A stretch of DNA of 64,000 bases, taken from the NCBI RefSeq assembly GCF_002265435.1, contig NZ_NOKQ01000196.1:62001-126000 (forward strand). Direction: 5' to 3'. Position 1 is the first letter of the stretch. Every line of letters starts with the position of its first letter. Origin of the DNA: Tetzosporium hominis (lineage in GTDB: Bacteria; Bacillota; Bacilli; Bacillales_A; Planococcaceae). The notes beneath the pieces were generated by a model. It searched no databases and was not told where the DNA came from. It worked only from the letters and a program-made list of their open reading frames with translations. The position numbers and the translations under genes are program-made. Positions 17,140-26,520 of this stretch are shown one piece after another.

Positions 17140-18438
17140 TTGATAGATAACGTCGCTGATTTTCATATTTTCCGGATCAAATGCTTCGTATACTTTTAGA
17201 TCTTCATTAAATGTCAACTGTGTATTGCAAGCTTTGTTTACTATTTCATTATCACTAGCACTCGAGGTTAGCTTTCGCTCAGATCCGTTTTGATAGATGT
17301 AATCTCCATCACTCTTTTTATATATCAAATGAGAAGTAGCATCCATTAATAAGATATTTTTTAGATTTTGAATATTATTGATATAGTTTGTGTTGATAAC
17401 TTGATCTCGTGCTAACAAACATATAGAAGATGTTCCAGTAAACTCTACTTTTTGTTGATTACTATTTGGTGCTGGAACAATCGGGATATCCGCGTTTGGA
17501 TCTGGGACTACTTCACCTTTAGTAATTAAAATTCGATAAGCTCTCAATTGAGAGTTATGAATCACCGTTTTAGAAAGTGAATCAAAATTAATTGAAATAA
17601 TATCTCCATAAATAATTGAATTATAGACCGCAAAATGTTTTTGGAATTCAAGTAATTTATTTGAAAGGACTTTCACTTTATTTAAACTTCCTTCATCTAC
17701 TTGGTGACTTTGAAAAATTGCGTTCCCTTGAAAATGGTAAAAGTCCCCACTGTCGAATAAAAACACTTCATTATTTGCTGTTTGTTTATCATTGGTAAAA
17801 ACGTTTGTTGTAGTTAAACCTGTGCTCATTTGAGCATACTGTTCAAATGATAGATTCAGAGTGAACGTTTCCGTTTTATCTCCTTGCCACATCAATTGTG
17901 AAGGTAATTTTAAATCCACTTGAATAGGTTCGCTTTCCTCATCCTCAGTAAATCCTACTACTTTCAAAGACAACGTCTCAGTTGTAGGGTCAAAAGAAGA
18001 ACGTTCAATTAAACGATAACCTCGACTTGGAGGCTCCACTATAGTGGTATAACCTGTTTTAATTTCCGTTGGTGTAGTTGGCTGCTCCACGTAATAATTG
18101 GATGCATAATAAAGAGACAAGGCATTATTTTTTTCAACTGCTAAATCTTGCATTTCAGCAGTGAGTGCGGAATATCCAAGACCTTGATCTTTGATTGCTT
18201 GCATCTCTTGAGTAGTTGTTAAAATCATAGTATTAATATCCGAAACGATTTGCTCTTTATAATACTCTGCTCCCATCTCAGCAAGAGCCGTAGTAACTAT
18301 AGAAGTATCCGTTTTTTCAACTTGGGCTTTTTGAGAGACGGCAATGCGTGTGAAGGCGAACATAAAGAGCATCATCATCATGATTAACCCTAATGTAATT
18401 AGTAAAGTATAGCCATTCTCTGATTTCACTCGCTCCAT
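17137..18438 (-). CDS. PilX/prepilin-like secreted protein of unknown function
   Basis: A 433-residue protein. Its N-terminus (SENGYTLLITLGLIMMMMLFMF) resembles a type IV prepilin leader: charged residues, a glycine, then a hydrophobic helix. The usual Glu at position +5 is absent, as in PilX-type minor pilins. The rest is a polar extracellular domain, with two cysteines near CLLARD and NKACNT that could pair. No other pilus genes are nearby, so it is either an orphan or uses machinery encoded elsewhere (for example the competence pseudopilus). An alternative is a plain membrane-anchored surface protein. The upstream 235 bases are AT-rich and show no recognisable site. Confidence 0.5.
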   Translation of the reverse strand: MERVKSENGYTLLITLGLIMMMMLFMFAFTRIAVSQKAQVEKTDTSIVTTALAEMGAEYYKEQIVSDINTMILTTTQEMQAIKDQGLGYSALTAEMQDLAVEKNNALSLYYASNYYVEQPTTPTEIKTGYTTIVEPPSRGYRLIERSSFDPTTETLSLKVVGFTEDEESEPIQVDLKLPSQLMWQGDKTETFTLNLSFEQYAQMSTGLTTTNVFTNDKQTANNEVFLFDSGDFYHFQGNAIFQSHQVDEGSLNKVKVLSNKLLEFQKHFAVYNSIIYGDIISINFDSLSKTVIHNSQLRAYRILITKGEVVPDPNADIPIVPAPNSNQQKVEFTGTSSICLLARDQVINTNYINNIQNLKNILLMDATSHLIYKKSDGDYIYQNGSERKLTSSASDNEIVNKACNTQLTFNEDLKVYEAFDPENMKISDVIYQ

Positions 18439-18673
18439 GAAGCCACCCCCTCAAAATAGTTCTTATATCATTAATTAAACTATGATTCCAAATGAAAATA
18501 TATAGGACTAAATAATTACGGTTTTTAATTTCCCCTTACTTTTCTATTTTACTATGAAACAACTTTTTATCAAAAATATTTGATTTTCAAAGCAGTTTTG
18601 TTTTAAAGTATATGGGTAAACAGACATCATGGAGCCAAATTCTAAACTGAATACTGTAAAGGAGGAATGTACG

Positions 18674-19105
18674 ATGCATCGAACGCACACTTTGTATGAT
18701 CTTCAGCAGCATCTCAGTACGACCCCTTCTTCTCTTTTTTCATTAGATACTGAGGTTTGGTACCGCACCATTGAACATGAACCCATTTACAAGTTGTCCA
18801 ATCAAGATTTACTTAAGGTGATTCGTCATCGTTTGTTTACCGATTCGCTGATATTAGAAGGTATCCACCGGCTTTATGAAAACCCTGTCGCTGGCGGTCT
18901 GGTAGAAGGAGAAATTCTCCAATCTATAGCCAATTATGTGCCGAAGTCTTTTTACGATTCACACTCTGCTACCAAACACGCATTGAAGGAGTATTGTGTC
19001 ATGATGGAAACGTTTGACGTGTTTTCATTCTACAGTTGGGAAGATGAGCTAGCGAAACGTAATTCCATTTATGCTTTAGAATCCATTAAAAAAAGAATAA
19101 AGTAA
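18674..19105 (+). CDS. CdiI-like contact-dependent-inhibition immunity family protein (orphan)
   Basis: A 143-residue soluble protein. AAAGGAGG eight bases upstream identifies ATG 18674. The central segment LSNQDLLKVIRHRLFTDSLILEGIHRLYENPVAGGLVEGEILQSI matches the pattern I recall for a CdiI-type immunity family (helical, with a conserved GE-L core). Such proteins normally neutralise a specific toxin delivered by contact-dependent systems. No toxin, Rhs, LXG or two-partner secretion gene is adjacent, so this would be an orphan immunity gene or a family member with another role. Confidence 0.5.
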   Translation: MHRTHTLYDLQQHLSTTPSSLFSLDTEVWYRTIEHEPIYKLSNQDLLKVIRHRLFTDSLILEGIHRLYENPVAGGLVEGEILQSIANYVPKSFYDSHSATKHALKEYCVMMETFDVFSFYSWEDELAKRNSIYALESIKKRIK

Positions 19106-19112
19106 CAGCAAA

Positions 19113-19146
19113 AAAACTCCGTAGAAGCTGATTCTACGGAGTTCTT
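19113..19146. terminator. Bidirectional terminator between the immunity-like gene and nifS
   Basis: AACTCCGTAGAA (19115-19126) pairs perfectly with TTCTACGGAGTT (19132-19143) around a five-base loop. Flanking A- and T-rich runs allow use from both sides. It overlaps the last codons of nifS. Confidence 0.9.
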
Positions 19147-20237
19147 CTTTGTTGCAACCACTGGGTTAACTGATTGACTTGCTCTTGGGTTGTTTGGCGT
19201 CCGAAAGAAAAACGAACGAACTGCTTTGCTTCGTCTTGAGAATACTTAAGAGAGGTTAATGTAGACATAGCCTCTCCATGTCCTACTTTACAAGCACTGC
19301 CTGTAGAGAACGCAAATCCTCTTCGGTTCCCCTCTAACATAGTGTGCTGACCATCTACTCCGAAGCCTAAAACCCCTAAAATAAACGGTGATTTCTTCGT
19401 ACGACTTCCCACTACCTCTATCTCATCAGGTAGCGACTTGTGAATAACATCATGTAGCTCTTTAACCCTTTGATAAAGCGCCTTTTGTTCAAGTAAAGCA
19501 AGTTCTGCCGCTCTTGTTGTCGCTGCTATTGCTGCTACGTCCAAAGTTCCTGCACGAAACCCTTGTTGATGAGTAGTGCCAGAGTAAACCGACTGCCAGT
19601 GATAGGCAGGATTCATCCATACCACGCCACATCCTTTGGGCCCTCCAAACTTATGTCCGGAAACGACAAAGCTAGCCACTTCAGAAGTCCACTTCTCTAA
19701 AGAACATTTTCCAAACCCTTGAACCGCATCACAATGGAAAGGGATTTTATAAGTTGCTGCTAACTTTACTAGTTGTTCAACCGGCTGAATGATCCCTGTT
19801 TCTGAATTGACCCACTGACAAATCATTAGTAAGTATGAAGAATCTATTTGACGTGCCACTGCTTCTAGATCGACTTCACCTGAAGGCGCAAGCTTCATCC
19901 ATTCGATTTCAAAACCTTCTGTTTGAAGTTCCCCCAACACCGTCAAAACACTTGCATGCTCTAAAGGACATGCAAGGATCTTCCCACTCTTCCCTTTTAC
20001 GAATCCACGAATGGCGAGTTGATTCGCTTCACTTGCATTACCAGTAAAAAATACACCTGACGAATCACCTCCAAGCTGACGTCCCCAGAACTGTTGGCAT
20101 GCAGCAACCACTTGTGCAGCTCGAGTACCAACATCGTGTAAACTCTGCGTATTTCCAAAATTCATCTTGGCAAATTCACTATAAACTTCAAGCGCTTCGT
20201 CTCTCATTGGAGCTGTCGCCGCATAATCAAAATAGTT
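19134..20237 (-). CDS. nifS: NifS-type cysteine desulfurase of the NAD biosynthesis locus
   Basis: A PLP enzyme of 367 residues that takes sulfur from cysteine; in B. subtilis the homologue next to nadBCA serves the Fe-S cluster of quinolinate synthase. Visible motifs: YFDYAATAPM at the start, FTGNASEAN, HCDAVQGFGK, the PLP lysine in VVSGHKFGGPKG, and the catalytic cysteine loop STGSACK. The frame stays open to 20303, but that stretch overlaps the nad operator and the nadB promoter. TTG 20237 gives the exact family N-terminus with GAAGG 11 bases upstream and is preferred; ATG 20276 or 20291 are alternatives. The gene is divergent from nadB. Confidence 0.9.
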   Translation of the reverse strand, partial: NYFDYAATAPMRDEALEVYSEFAKMNFGNTQSLHDVGTRAAQVVAACQQFWGRQLGGDSSGVFFTGNASEANQLAIRGFVKGKSGKILACPLEHASVLTVLGELQTEGFEIEWMKLAPSGEVDLEAVARQIDSSYLLMICQWVNSETGIIQPVEQLVKLAATYKIPFHCDAVQGFGKCSLEKWTSEVASFVVSGHKFGGPKGCGVVWMNPAYHWQSVYSGTTHQQGFRAGTLDVAAIAATTRAAELALLEQKALYQRVKELHDVIHKSLPDEIEVVGSRTKKSPFILGVLGFGVDGQHTMLEGNRRGFAFSTGSACKVGHGEAMSTLTSLKYSQDEAKQFVRFSFGRQTTQEQVNQLTQWLQQRRTP

Positions 20238-20265
20238 CAACTTTTTCACAACCTTCGATTGTAGC

Positions 20266-20313
20266 TTGTCTTTCATTTTCTCTCGGTTCATAATAGGTGT
20301 CAAGACACTTGTA
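20266..20313. promoter_or_regulatory. Overlapping divergent nifS/nadB promoters with palindromic operator (NiaR/YrxA-type)
   Basis: For nadB: TTGTCT (20266-20271), 17 bases, CATAAT (20289-20294). For nifS on the minus strand: TTGACA (20303-20298), 17 bases, GAAAAT (20280-20275). A near-perfect palindrome, GGTGTC-AA-GACAC(T) (20296-20309), covers the nifS -35 and the nadB start region, so one repressor could close both. In Bacillus this locus is controlled by the niacin-responsive NiaR (YrxA/NadR); the site fits what I remember of its motif. The regulator gene is not in the window. Confidence 0.65.
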
Positions 20314-20328
20314 AAGTTGGTGTAAAGA

Positions 20329-21852
20329 ATGATTGATGTTTGTATAGTCGGAGCCGGACTCGCAGGTTTGAGCGTTGCCTACCGTCTCCCTCCATCGCTA
20401 ACCACTGTTGTCGTCATGGAATCAGCTACTAAAGGAAATAGTTGGCTCGCTCAAGGTGGTATTGCTGGCGTTCTAGATCCGAAAGATTCAGTTGTGTCTC
20501 ACCTAGAAGATACGTTATTCGCAGGTGCTTCCCATGTTGACTTTCATGCAGCTCAAAGTATCTTGTCTGAAGGCTCATCGATTCTAAAACATCTTCTTGA
20601 AATAGGGTTCCCAGTTGATCGAACATCATCTGGCGTTCCTTTGTATGGAAGAGAAGCAGCACATTCTCATAATCGAATTTTACATGCAGGCGGAGACCAG
20701 ACCGGTCGTCTTTGGATGAAGCACATTACTAAACATACTAGTCACCTTCCAAAAATCATGAACAGTTCTTTGCATTCCCTTGTAATAGAAAACGGGCGAT
20801 GCCTAGGGGTTCGGATCACAACGGCTTCGGGAGAGATACAAGAAATTTACGCAAAACAAGTCGTTCTCGCTACAGGAGGTGTCGGCGGTCTATTTGAGAT
20901 TTCCTCAAACTGTGAATCTGCAATAGGAACGGGGCTCTCCGCAGCTTTTCATGCAGGTGCCAACCTTGTAGACCTGGAATTCATTCAGTTCCATCCGACG
21001 GTTGCGGTTGAAGGAGACAGCGTACTTGGACTCATTACAGAAGCGGTTCGCGGAGCTGGAGCCTACTTTACAACAGCAGAAGGAACACCGCTACCAATTG
21101 ATCCATTAGCTCCCCGAGACCAAGTGGCTCGACAAGTCGAATCTTACTGGCAGGTCGGCGATTCTGTTTATTTGGACGTTTCGGGAATAAAGGACTTGCA
21201 AGTTTCCTTTCCAACGATTTTTAATACTTTGAATACCTTCAAGTCCCAAGAAGTTCGTCAGACCAAAAGGATTCCTGTACGCCCTGGCGCACACTTCCAT
21301 ATGGGAGGCATTGAGACCGACCTTGAGGGAAGAACTTCGATTCCCGGCCTCTATGCTGTAGGTGAAGTCGCATGCACTGGTCTACATGGTGCCAACCGTC
21401 TTGCTAGTAATTCATTGCTTGAATGTATTGTCATGGGAAAACGTGTCGCCGAGTCTATCGCATGCGGGACAGACACTTCATTAGGTTTCGCATCAGATTC
21501 ACTGGTATGTCCTCCAAAACAATTGCAGGTCCCGACGCAACAAGAGATGACACGTTATGTAGGAGTTGCTCGCTCAAGAAAACTCGAACAGTTCTCATCA
21601 ACTCTCCCTCTTTCCAGATGGAACTTACAACATGTAGCAGTGGATGAGATTTCAGCTATTCACCGCTATACTGCAGCAAGCCTTATAGCACAGGCTGCTT
21701 CTAGACGAACAGAGAGTCGAGGAGCGCACTCGAGGTCAGACTATCCTAATCCGTCTGATGAGTGGCTGGGATCCGTACTAACTAGGAGAGAAAATGAACT
21801 CTCTCTTGTGAAACGCCAACTAGAGACTCCGAAAGTGAGGATTTCTCAATGA
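20329..21852 (+). CDS. nadB: L-aspartate oxidase
   Basis: A 507-residue flavoprotein catalysing the first step of de novo NAD synthesis, L-aspartate to iminoaspartate. The FAD-binding VCIVGAGLAGLSVAYRL is at the N-terminus, followed by SWLAQGGIAG, the active-site region HFHMGGIETD, and the C-terminal FAD signature GEVACTGLHGANRLASNSLLE. The length fits the succinate dehydrogenase/fumarate reductase flavoprotein family. The ribosome binding site is weak (GGTG six bases upstream of ATG). The stop overlaps nadC by four bases, showing a tightly coupled nadBCA operon. Confidence 0.95.
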   Translation: MIDVCIVGAGLAGLSVAYRLPPSLTTVVVMESATKGNSWLAQGGIAGVLDPKDSVVSHLEDTLFAGASHVDFHAAQSILSEGSSILKHLLEIGFPVDRTSSGVPLYGREAAHSHNRILHAGGDQTGRLWMKHITKHTSHLPKIMNSSLHSLVIENGRCLGVRITTASGEIQEIYAKQVVLATGGVGGLFEISSNCESAIGTGLSAAFHAGANLVDLEFIQFHPTVAVEGDSVLGLITEAVRGAGAYFTTAEGTPLPIDPLAPRDQVARQVESYWQVGDSVYLDVSGIKDLQVSFPTIFNTLNTFKSQEVRQTKRIPVRPGAHFHMGGIETDLEGRTSIPGLYAVGEVACTGLHGANRLASNSLLECIVMGKRVAESIACGTDTSLGFASDSLVCPPKQLQVPTQQEMTRYVGVARSRKLEQFSSTLPLSRWNLQHVAVDEISAIHRYTAASLIAQAASRRTESRGAHSRSDYPNPSDEWLGSVLTRRENELSLVKRQLETPKVRISQ

Positions 21853-22700
21853 ACTCTATTTTAATCGAAGAAAAACTTAAATCTTTCTTTTTAGAGGATA
21901 TTGGTGAAGACGACTTGTCTAGCCGCGTCTTTCCAAGTGACCATCAATCCACCGCAACCGTTAAAGCCAAAGAAAGCGGTATTGCAGCAGGACTGTTTAT
22001 TTTTGAGATAGGTTACCGCTTACTTGACCCTCGTGTACAAGTGACACTCAAATTGTCAGAAGGACAACCCTTTTTAACAGGAGATACTTTATTAGAAATC
22101 AAAGGGCCAACCCGTTCCGTGCTGACAGGTGAGCGTGTGTTATTGAATCTAGTACAGCGGATGTGCTCAATTGCTACATATACACAAGCTTGTGTGAAGC
22201 TTATAGATGGCACAAAGGCACAGTTAGTCGACACTCGGAAGACGACTGCCGGACTTCGCATGTTCGAAAAATATGCAGTCCGTGTGGGTGGAGGTTTCAA
22301 CCATCGCAACGGTCTCTATGATGCTGTGATGTTGAAAGACAATCACATTGCAGCATGCGGCTCGATCACTTCAGCAGTTGCAGAGGCGCGTCTTGCTGTA
22401 GGACCTTTAGTAAAAATTGAAGTGGAGGTCGAGACGGAAGCGCAATTACGAGAAGCAATCAGCGCAAGCCCCGATGTCATCATGATTGATAACCAGTCCC
22501 CTACTACTATTCGTGCGTGGCGAGAGCTAGTTCCTTCTAGCATCTTACTAGAAGCGTCTGGTGGAATCACAGAAGAAACATTAGCTGCATATGCTGCAAG
22601 CGGAGTCGATTTCATCTCGATGGGGGCCCTTACGCATAGCGTAAAACAACTGGACTTGTCTTTAAATGTCACGTCCTCCCGAAAGGAGAGTTTAGTATGA
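21849..22700 (+). CDS. nadC: Nicotinate-nucleotide pyrophosphorylase (quinolinate phosphoribosyltransferase)
   Basis: A 283-residue cytoplasmic enzyme that joins quinolinate and PRPP to give nicotinate mononucleotide. Recognised by [11 protein letters not shown] near the N-terminus, the substrate-binding region [28 protein letters not shown] (about 124-151), and the barrel motifs KDNHI, IEVEVET, MIDNQSP and LEASGGI. It overlaps both neighbours by four bases. It acts after NadB and NadA in the same pathway. Confidence 0.96.
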   Translation: MNSILIEEKLKSFFLEDIGEDDLSSRVFPSDHQSTATVKAKESGIAAGLFIFEIGYRLLDPRVQVTLKLSEGQPFLTGDTLLEIKGPTRSVLTGERVLLNLVQRMCSIATYTQACVKLIDGTKAQLVDTRKTTAGLRMFEKYAVRVGGGFNHRNGLYDAVMLKDNHIAACGSITSAVAEARLAVGPLVKIEVEVETEAQLREAISASPDVIMIDNQSPTTIRAWRELVPSSILLEASGGITEETLAAYAASGVDFISMGALTHSVKQLDLSLNVTSSRKESLV

Positions 22701-23800
22701 GTTTTCTAGATGTTCTTGAACAAACTTCTGCTTTGCCAGAAATGTATTTAACGTTACCTACTGAAGAATTGCATAAACGTGCCGAAGTGGCCCGTCAAAA
22801 ACTCGGAAATCGTGTCTACATCCTTGGTCACCATTATCAAAAAGATGAGGTGATTCGCTACGCGGATGCTACGGGAGATTCTTTGCAGTTATCTCAAATC
22901 GCAGCACAACAAACGGCTGAGACCATTATTTTCTGTGGCGTTCACTTCATGGCGGAGACGGCAGATATTTTAACGACTCCCGAACAGAACGTCATTTTGC
23001 CTGATATGCGAGCGGGCTGTTCCATGGCAGACATGGCGACATTCTCGCAAACAGAACGCGCTTGGGAAGAGTTACAAGAAGTATTTGGCGATACGATTTT
23101 GCCTTTGACTTATGTCAATTCAACAGCGGCAATTAAATCGTTCGTTGGTAGTCACGGAGGTGCAACAGTTACTTCATCGAATGCGCATCAGATGGTCGAG
23201 TGGGCTTTCACCCAGAAACCACGCCTATTGTTCTTGCCTGATCAACACTTAGGACGTAACACTGCCTCTGATTTAGGCATTCCTCTTGAACAGATGGCCA
23301 TTTGGGACCCGATCCGCAATCGCTTGGAACTAAACTGTGCCACAGAGGATGTTCGCGTCATCTTGTGGAAAGGGCACTGCTCCGTCCATATGAACTTTTT
23401 ACCAAAGCACATTGAGAACCTCCGTCAAAATGATCCCACAAGAAGAATCTTAGTTCACCCGGAGTGCACGCATGAAGTTGTAACGGCTTCTGACGACAAC
23501 GGTTCGACAAGCTATATCATCCAGCAAATCCAAAAAGCGCCAGCTGGTTCTAAATGGGCAATCGGTACGGAGATGAATCTCGTGAACCGCTTGATTGCCG
23601 ACAATCCACATCTCGACATTGTGTCACTGAATCCATTTATGTGTCCGTGTCTGACGATGAACCGAATTGACTTGCCTCACTTAACGTGGGTATTAGAAGA
23701 ATTGGTGGAAGAGCGTATAGTGAATCCTATTAAAGTGGACCAAGACACGCAACATAACGCCAAACTAGCACTGGAGCGTATGTGGCATCATCTTGGCTAA
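22697..23800 (+). CDS. nadA: Quinolinate synthase
   Basis: A 367-residue [4Fe-4S] enzyme that condenses iminoaspartate with dihydroxyacetone phosphate to quinolinate. Diagnostic segments: [24 protein letters not shown], three cluster cysteines in AGCSMAD (about 110), WKGHCSVH (about 230) and NPFMCPC (about 320), and [11 protein letters not shown]. This is the long form typical of Bacillales. Its Fe-S cluster explains the neighbouring nifS. It is last in the operon and followed by a strong terminator. Confidence 0.96.
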   Translation: MSFLDVLEQTSALPEMYLTLPTEELHKRAEVARQKLGNRVYILGHHYQKDEVIRYADATGDSLQLSQIAAQQTAETIIFCGVHFMAETADILTTPEQNVILPDMRAGCSMADMATFSQTERAWEELQEVFGDTILPLTYVNSTAAIKSFVGSHGGATVTSSNAHQMVEWAFTQKPRLLFLPDQHLGRNTASDLGIPLEQMAIWDPIRNRLELNCATEDVRVILWKGHCSVHMNFLPKHIENLRQNDPTRRILVHPECTHEVVTASDDNGSTSYIIQQIQKAPAGSKWAIGTEMNLVNRLIADNPHLDIVSLNPFMCPCLTMNRIDLPHLTWVLEELVEERIVNPIKVDQDTQHNAKLALERMWHHLG

Positions 23801-23803
23801 TTG

Positions 23804-23840
23804 AAAAAACTCGCGCCCTTTTTGGGAACGCGAGTTTTTG
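23804..23840. terminator. Terminator after nadA
   Basis: AAAAACTCGCG pairs with CGCGAGTTTTT, with a T-run on the plus strand and an A-run before it. It could also stop minus-strand transcription from the degV gene. Confidence 0.88.
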
Positions 23841-23950
23841 TATTGTAGAAGAAACTTCGGAATATGCCGAAGAAAAAACAAAATTTGAAGAAGAAAACCC
23901 CAATCTTGTCGAAGAACGACCGCTCAGTCCTCCCCCTGCCTACCTCAACT

Positions 23951-24814
23951 TTACTTTTCCATAAAGAACAACGACAAACCGCCTGGTCCAACATGTGTTG
24001 CAACGGCCACGCCCATCTGCATAATATAAATATCGCCAGTAAATGTCGTTTCCGACCGCAATTTGTCTTGCAAATCAAGGGCTACTTGACGGTCCGTCGT
24101 ATACCCTATTAACACGAAGTTTGTTTGCTCTGTGTCAATTCGCTTTGAAAACTCTTCGATATAATGTTTGAAAACACGGTTGCGTCCCCGTTCTTTGGCA
24201 ACGACCGCACCTTTTCCATCTTTCATGGACATGATTGGCTTAATATTCAGCAGTTTGCCTATAACTGCGCTCGCTCCTGAGATCCGACCACTACGAATCA
24301 AATGACTCAGATCATCTACAGAAAGATAATGGTTCACTTTTGTTTTATGAGTCTCTACGAAGTGGACAATATCTTCAAATGAGTAGCCATTGTCTCTCAT
24401 CTGAGCGCTCTTCATGAGCAACCAACCACTTCCATGGCTCATAGACTTAGAGTCTAGAATATGGATTTTCACATCCGATTCAGGATGCTCCTCTAAAAAT
24501 TGTGATTTCCCTAATTCTCCAGATTGATACGAAGCACTCGTTCCACTGGACATACAGATACATAAAATTTCTTTGTGTCCGTCATCTACTGCTTTTTGAA
24601 ACACGTCAGCATACAGTCTTGGACTTGGTGCACCAGTAGACGCCTGCTCGCTTCCCGCTTGTAGTTTTTGAAAATAACTGTCTGTCGTAATATCAATCCG
24701 GTCTTGATAATCTGTTCCTTCTATGGTTACTGTTAAAGGGATAAGATCAATAGAATAAGATGTCAGCACATCTTGAGAAATATCACATGTAGAGTCAGCT
24801 AGTAATTTCATCAT
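23951..24814 (-). CDS. DegV-family fatty-acid-binding protein
   Basis: A 287-residue soluble protein. The start MKLLADSTCDIS, the central ASTGAPSPRLYADVF, CICMSSGTSASYQS, LDSKSMSHGSGW and the C-terminal VATHVGPGGLSLFF are the DegV family signatures. Members bind a single fatty acid between two domains (the FakB group passes it to the kinase FakA) and feed exogenous fatty acids into phospholipids. Several paralogues per genome are normal, so the exact ligand is open. The gene is monocistronic and divergent from the two-component genes. Confidence 0.9.
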   Translation of the reverse strand: MMKLLADSTCDISQDVLTSYSIDLIPLTVTIEGTDYQDRIDITTDSYFQKLQAGSEQASTGAPSPRLYADVFQKAVDDGHKEILCICMSSGTSASYQSGELGKSQFLEEHPESDVKIHILDSKSMSHGSGWLLMKSAQMRDNGYSFEDIVHFVETHKTKVNHYLSVDDLSHLIRSGRISGASAVIGKLLNIKPIMSMKDGKGAVVAKERGRNRVFKHYIEEFSKRIDTEQTNFVLIGYTTDRQVALDLQDKLRSETTFTGDIYIMQMGVAVATHVGPGGLSLFFMEK

Positions 24815-24848
24815 AGTTAGGTACCACCTTTTTTGCAGTTCTAATCAG

Positions 24849-24888
24849 TGTAAGCGATTTCGTTAGTAGTTGTTAGTGACATGTGTCA
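24849..24888 (+). promoter_or_regulatory. cre-like site and small palindrome upstream of the sensor kinase gene
   Basis: TGTAAGCGATTTCG (24849-24862) matches the CcpA cre consensus TGWAANCGNTNWCA at 13 of 14 positions. Fifteen bases later TGACA-TG-TGTCA (24877-24888) is a perfect short inverted repeat just before the ribosome binding site. Both are candidate operators. Confidence 0.45.
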
Positions 24889-24915
24889 TGAATAATGAAG
24901 GAGTTATATTAAATT

Positions 24916-26520
24916 ATGAAAAACACTACTTTACAGTTTCGAATCATGAAGTATATGCTCGCTCTCACCATCACTGTAGTTATCCTTGTTATTACAGCAT
25001 CCTACTTCGTCATGGCCCATAGTGTGAAACAAGAAATTGGAGAACGCGCGTTAAATATTGCAGAAACCACAGCCCAACACCCAGACGTCATTCGAGCTTT
25101 ACAACTACCCGAATCCACCCCTGAAATACAACAACTTGCTCTCGACATCCAACAAGAGGTCAAGGCCCAGTATGTCGTCATTGGAGATGAAAATGAGATC
25201 CGCTACGCACATCCTATCACAGAGCGAATCGGCCAGAAGATGGTCGGTGAAGATAACGACAAGGCACTTCTAGAAGGGCAATCTTATATTTCTGAAGCCA
25301 CTGGAACACTCGGTAGAGCTATACGAGGAAAAGCACCTGTTATTGATGACAACGGGACCATCATCGGGGTAGTTTCCGTGGGGTTTTTACAAGACACGGT
25401 CTTTCAGACTAATCTTCAGTACGCCAAATATTTAGTCTTAATATTTGCGATTGCAGCTCTTGTAGCAATGGGAATTTCACAATTTTTGACTCGTCGCATC
25501 AAACATCAATTGCTTGATTATGAACCAGAAGAAATTGTGTCCTTGTTAACTCAGAGGAATGCTCTACTTGCTTCGATTCGAGAAGCCATCATCGTTACAG
25601 ACACATCTGGCCAAATTGTCTTGAGTAATCCAGCGGCCGATGCCTTCTTTCCTGGAAAGACTTCGATTCAAGGTCTAGAAATCCAAGAAATCATTCCTAA
25701 TACAAGACTTCTCGATATTATGAAATCTGGACAAACGGAACTAGATAAAGTCATGGTGGTTGGTGGCAATGAGACATTGGTCAACCGAATTCCTATAGTA
25801 CGAAACGGAGAAGTAACTGGAGCGATTGCTAGCTTCCGCAAAATAGAGGATATTGACACGATTGCAGAAGAACTTGCACAAACCAAGCAGTATTCGGAGT
25901 CTTTACGCGCACAGACACATGAACATCAAAACTTCTTGTATATGATTTCAGGATTACTCCAGCTTCAAGAATATGAGGAAGCAGTTGACCTTATCCACCA
26001 ACAACAGACAGAAAATGCATCATTGATCACATTCATTTCTCGTCACATCCAAGAACCTTACATCAGTGCTATGGTAATTGGATTTTATAACCGTGCGAGA
26101 GAACTTAAGGTTGACTTAGAATTAGATGAAGATAGTTCCTGCGGCGTGCTCCCTTCGACAATTGAAAAGCATCTCCTGCTTCCGGTTATCAGTAATTTAA
26201 TAACCAATGCGTTTGAAGCGGTTGAAAAACTCCCTCTCAAAGACCGTAAAGTACGAATATATGTGAAAGATACAGAGAAAGAATTGGTTGTAGAGATAGA
26301 AGATTCAGGGGAAGGAATCGATGTAGCTAGACTTCCCGAACTATTAAAAGGGAAACAATCTACAAAAGATGCGAAGACACGTGGCTACGGCTTAGCGATC
26401 GTGCAGGAAAATGTAGCCTTATTAAATGCCACCCTCTCTTTAGAAAACGGAGATCTTGGTGGTGCACTATTTGTACTTGCCATTCCAAAGGAGGATGTAC
26501 CTGATGACACGTCCCATTGA
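24916..26520 (+). CDS. Sensor histidine kinase, DcuS/CitA/DctS type
   Basis: A 534-residue membrane kinase. Two membrane helices (about 12-34 and 170-190) flank an extracellular sCache/PAS domain typical of di- and tricarboxylate sensors (SEATGTLGRAIRGKAPVID). A cytoplasmic PAS domain follows (about 210-315), then a Spo0B-type dimerisation helix with the phosphorylated His in LRAQTHEHQNFLYMISGLLQL (about 330-350), and an ATPase domain with NLITNAFEAV, DSGEGID and TRGYGLAIV. The response regulator gene overlaps its 3' end and a TctCBA transporter follows, so the likely stimulus is an external carboxylate such as citrate. Confidence 0.9.
   Translation: MKNTTLQFRIMKYMLALTITVVILVITASYFVMAHSVKQEIGERALNIAETTAQHPDVIRALQLPESTPEIQQLALDIQQEVKAQYVVIGDENEIRYAHPITERIGQKMVGEDNDKALLEGQSYISEATGTLGRAIRGKAPVIDDNGTIIGVVSVGFLQDTVFQTNLQYAKYLVLIFAIAALVAMGISQFLTRRIKHQLLDYEPEEIVSLLTQRNALLASIREAIIVTDTSGQIVLSNPAADAFFPGKTSIQGLEIQEIIPNTRLLDIMKSGQTELDKVMVVGGNETLVNRIPIVRNGEVTGAIASFRKIEDIDTIAEELAQTKQYSESLRAQTHEHQNFLYMISGLLQLQEYEEAVDLIHQQQTENASLITFISRHIQEPYISAMVIGFYNRARELKVDLELDEDSSCGVLPSTIEKHLLLPVISNLITNAFEAVEKLPLKDRKVRIYVKDTEKELVVEIEDSGEGIDVARLPELLKGKQSTKDAKTRGYGLAIVQENVALLNATLSLENGDLGGALFVLAIPKEDVPDDTSH

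Noticed and set aside
23855-23872. Hairpin CTTCGG/CCGAAG downstream of degV as a terminator
   Set aside because: On the degV strand it is followed by a mixed T/C tract, not a T-run, and it is short; the stronger nadA terminator lies just beyond.
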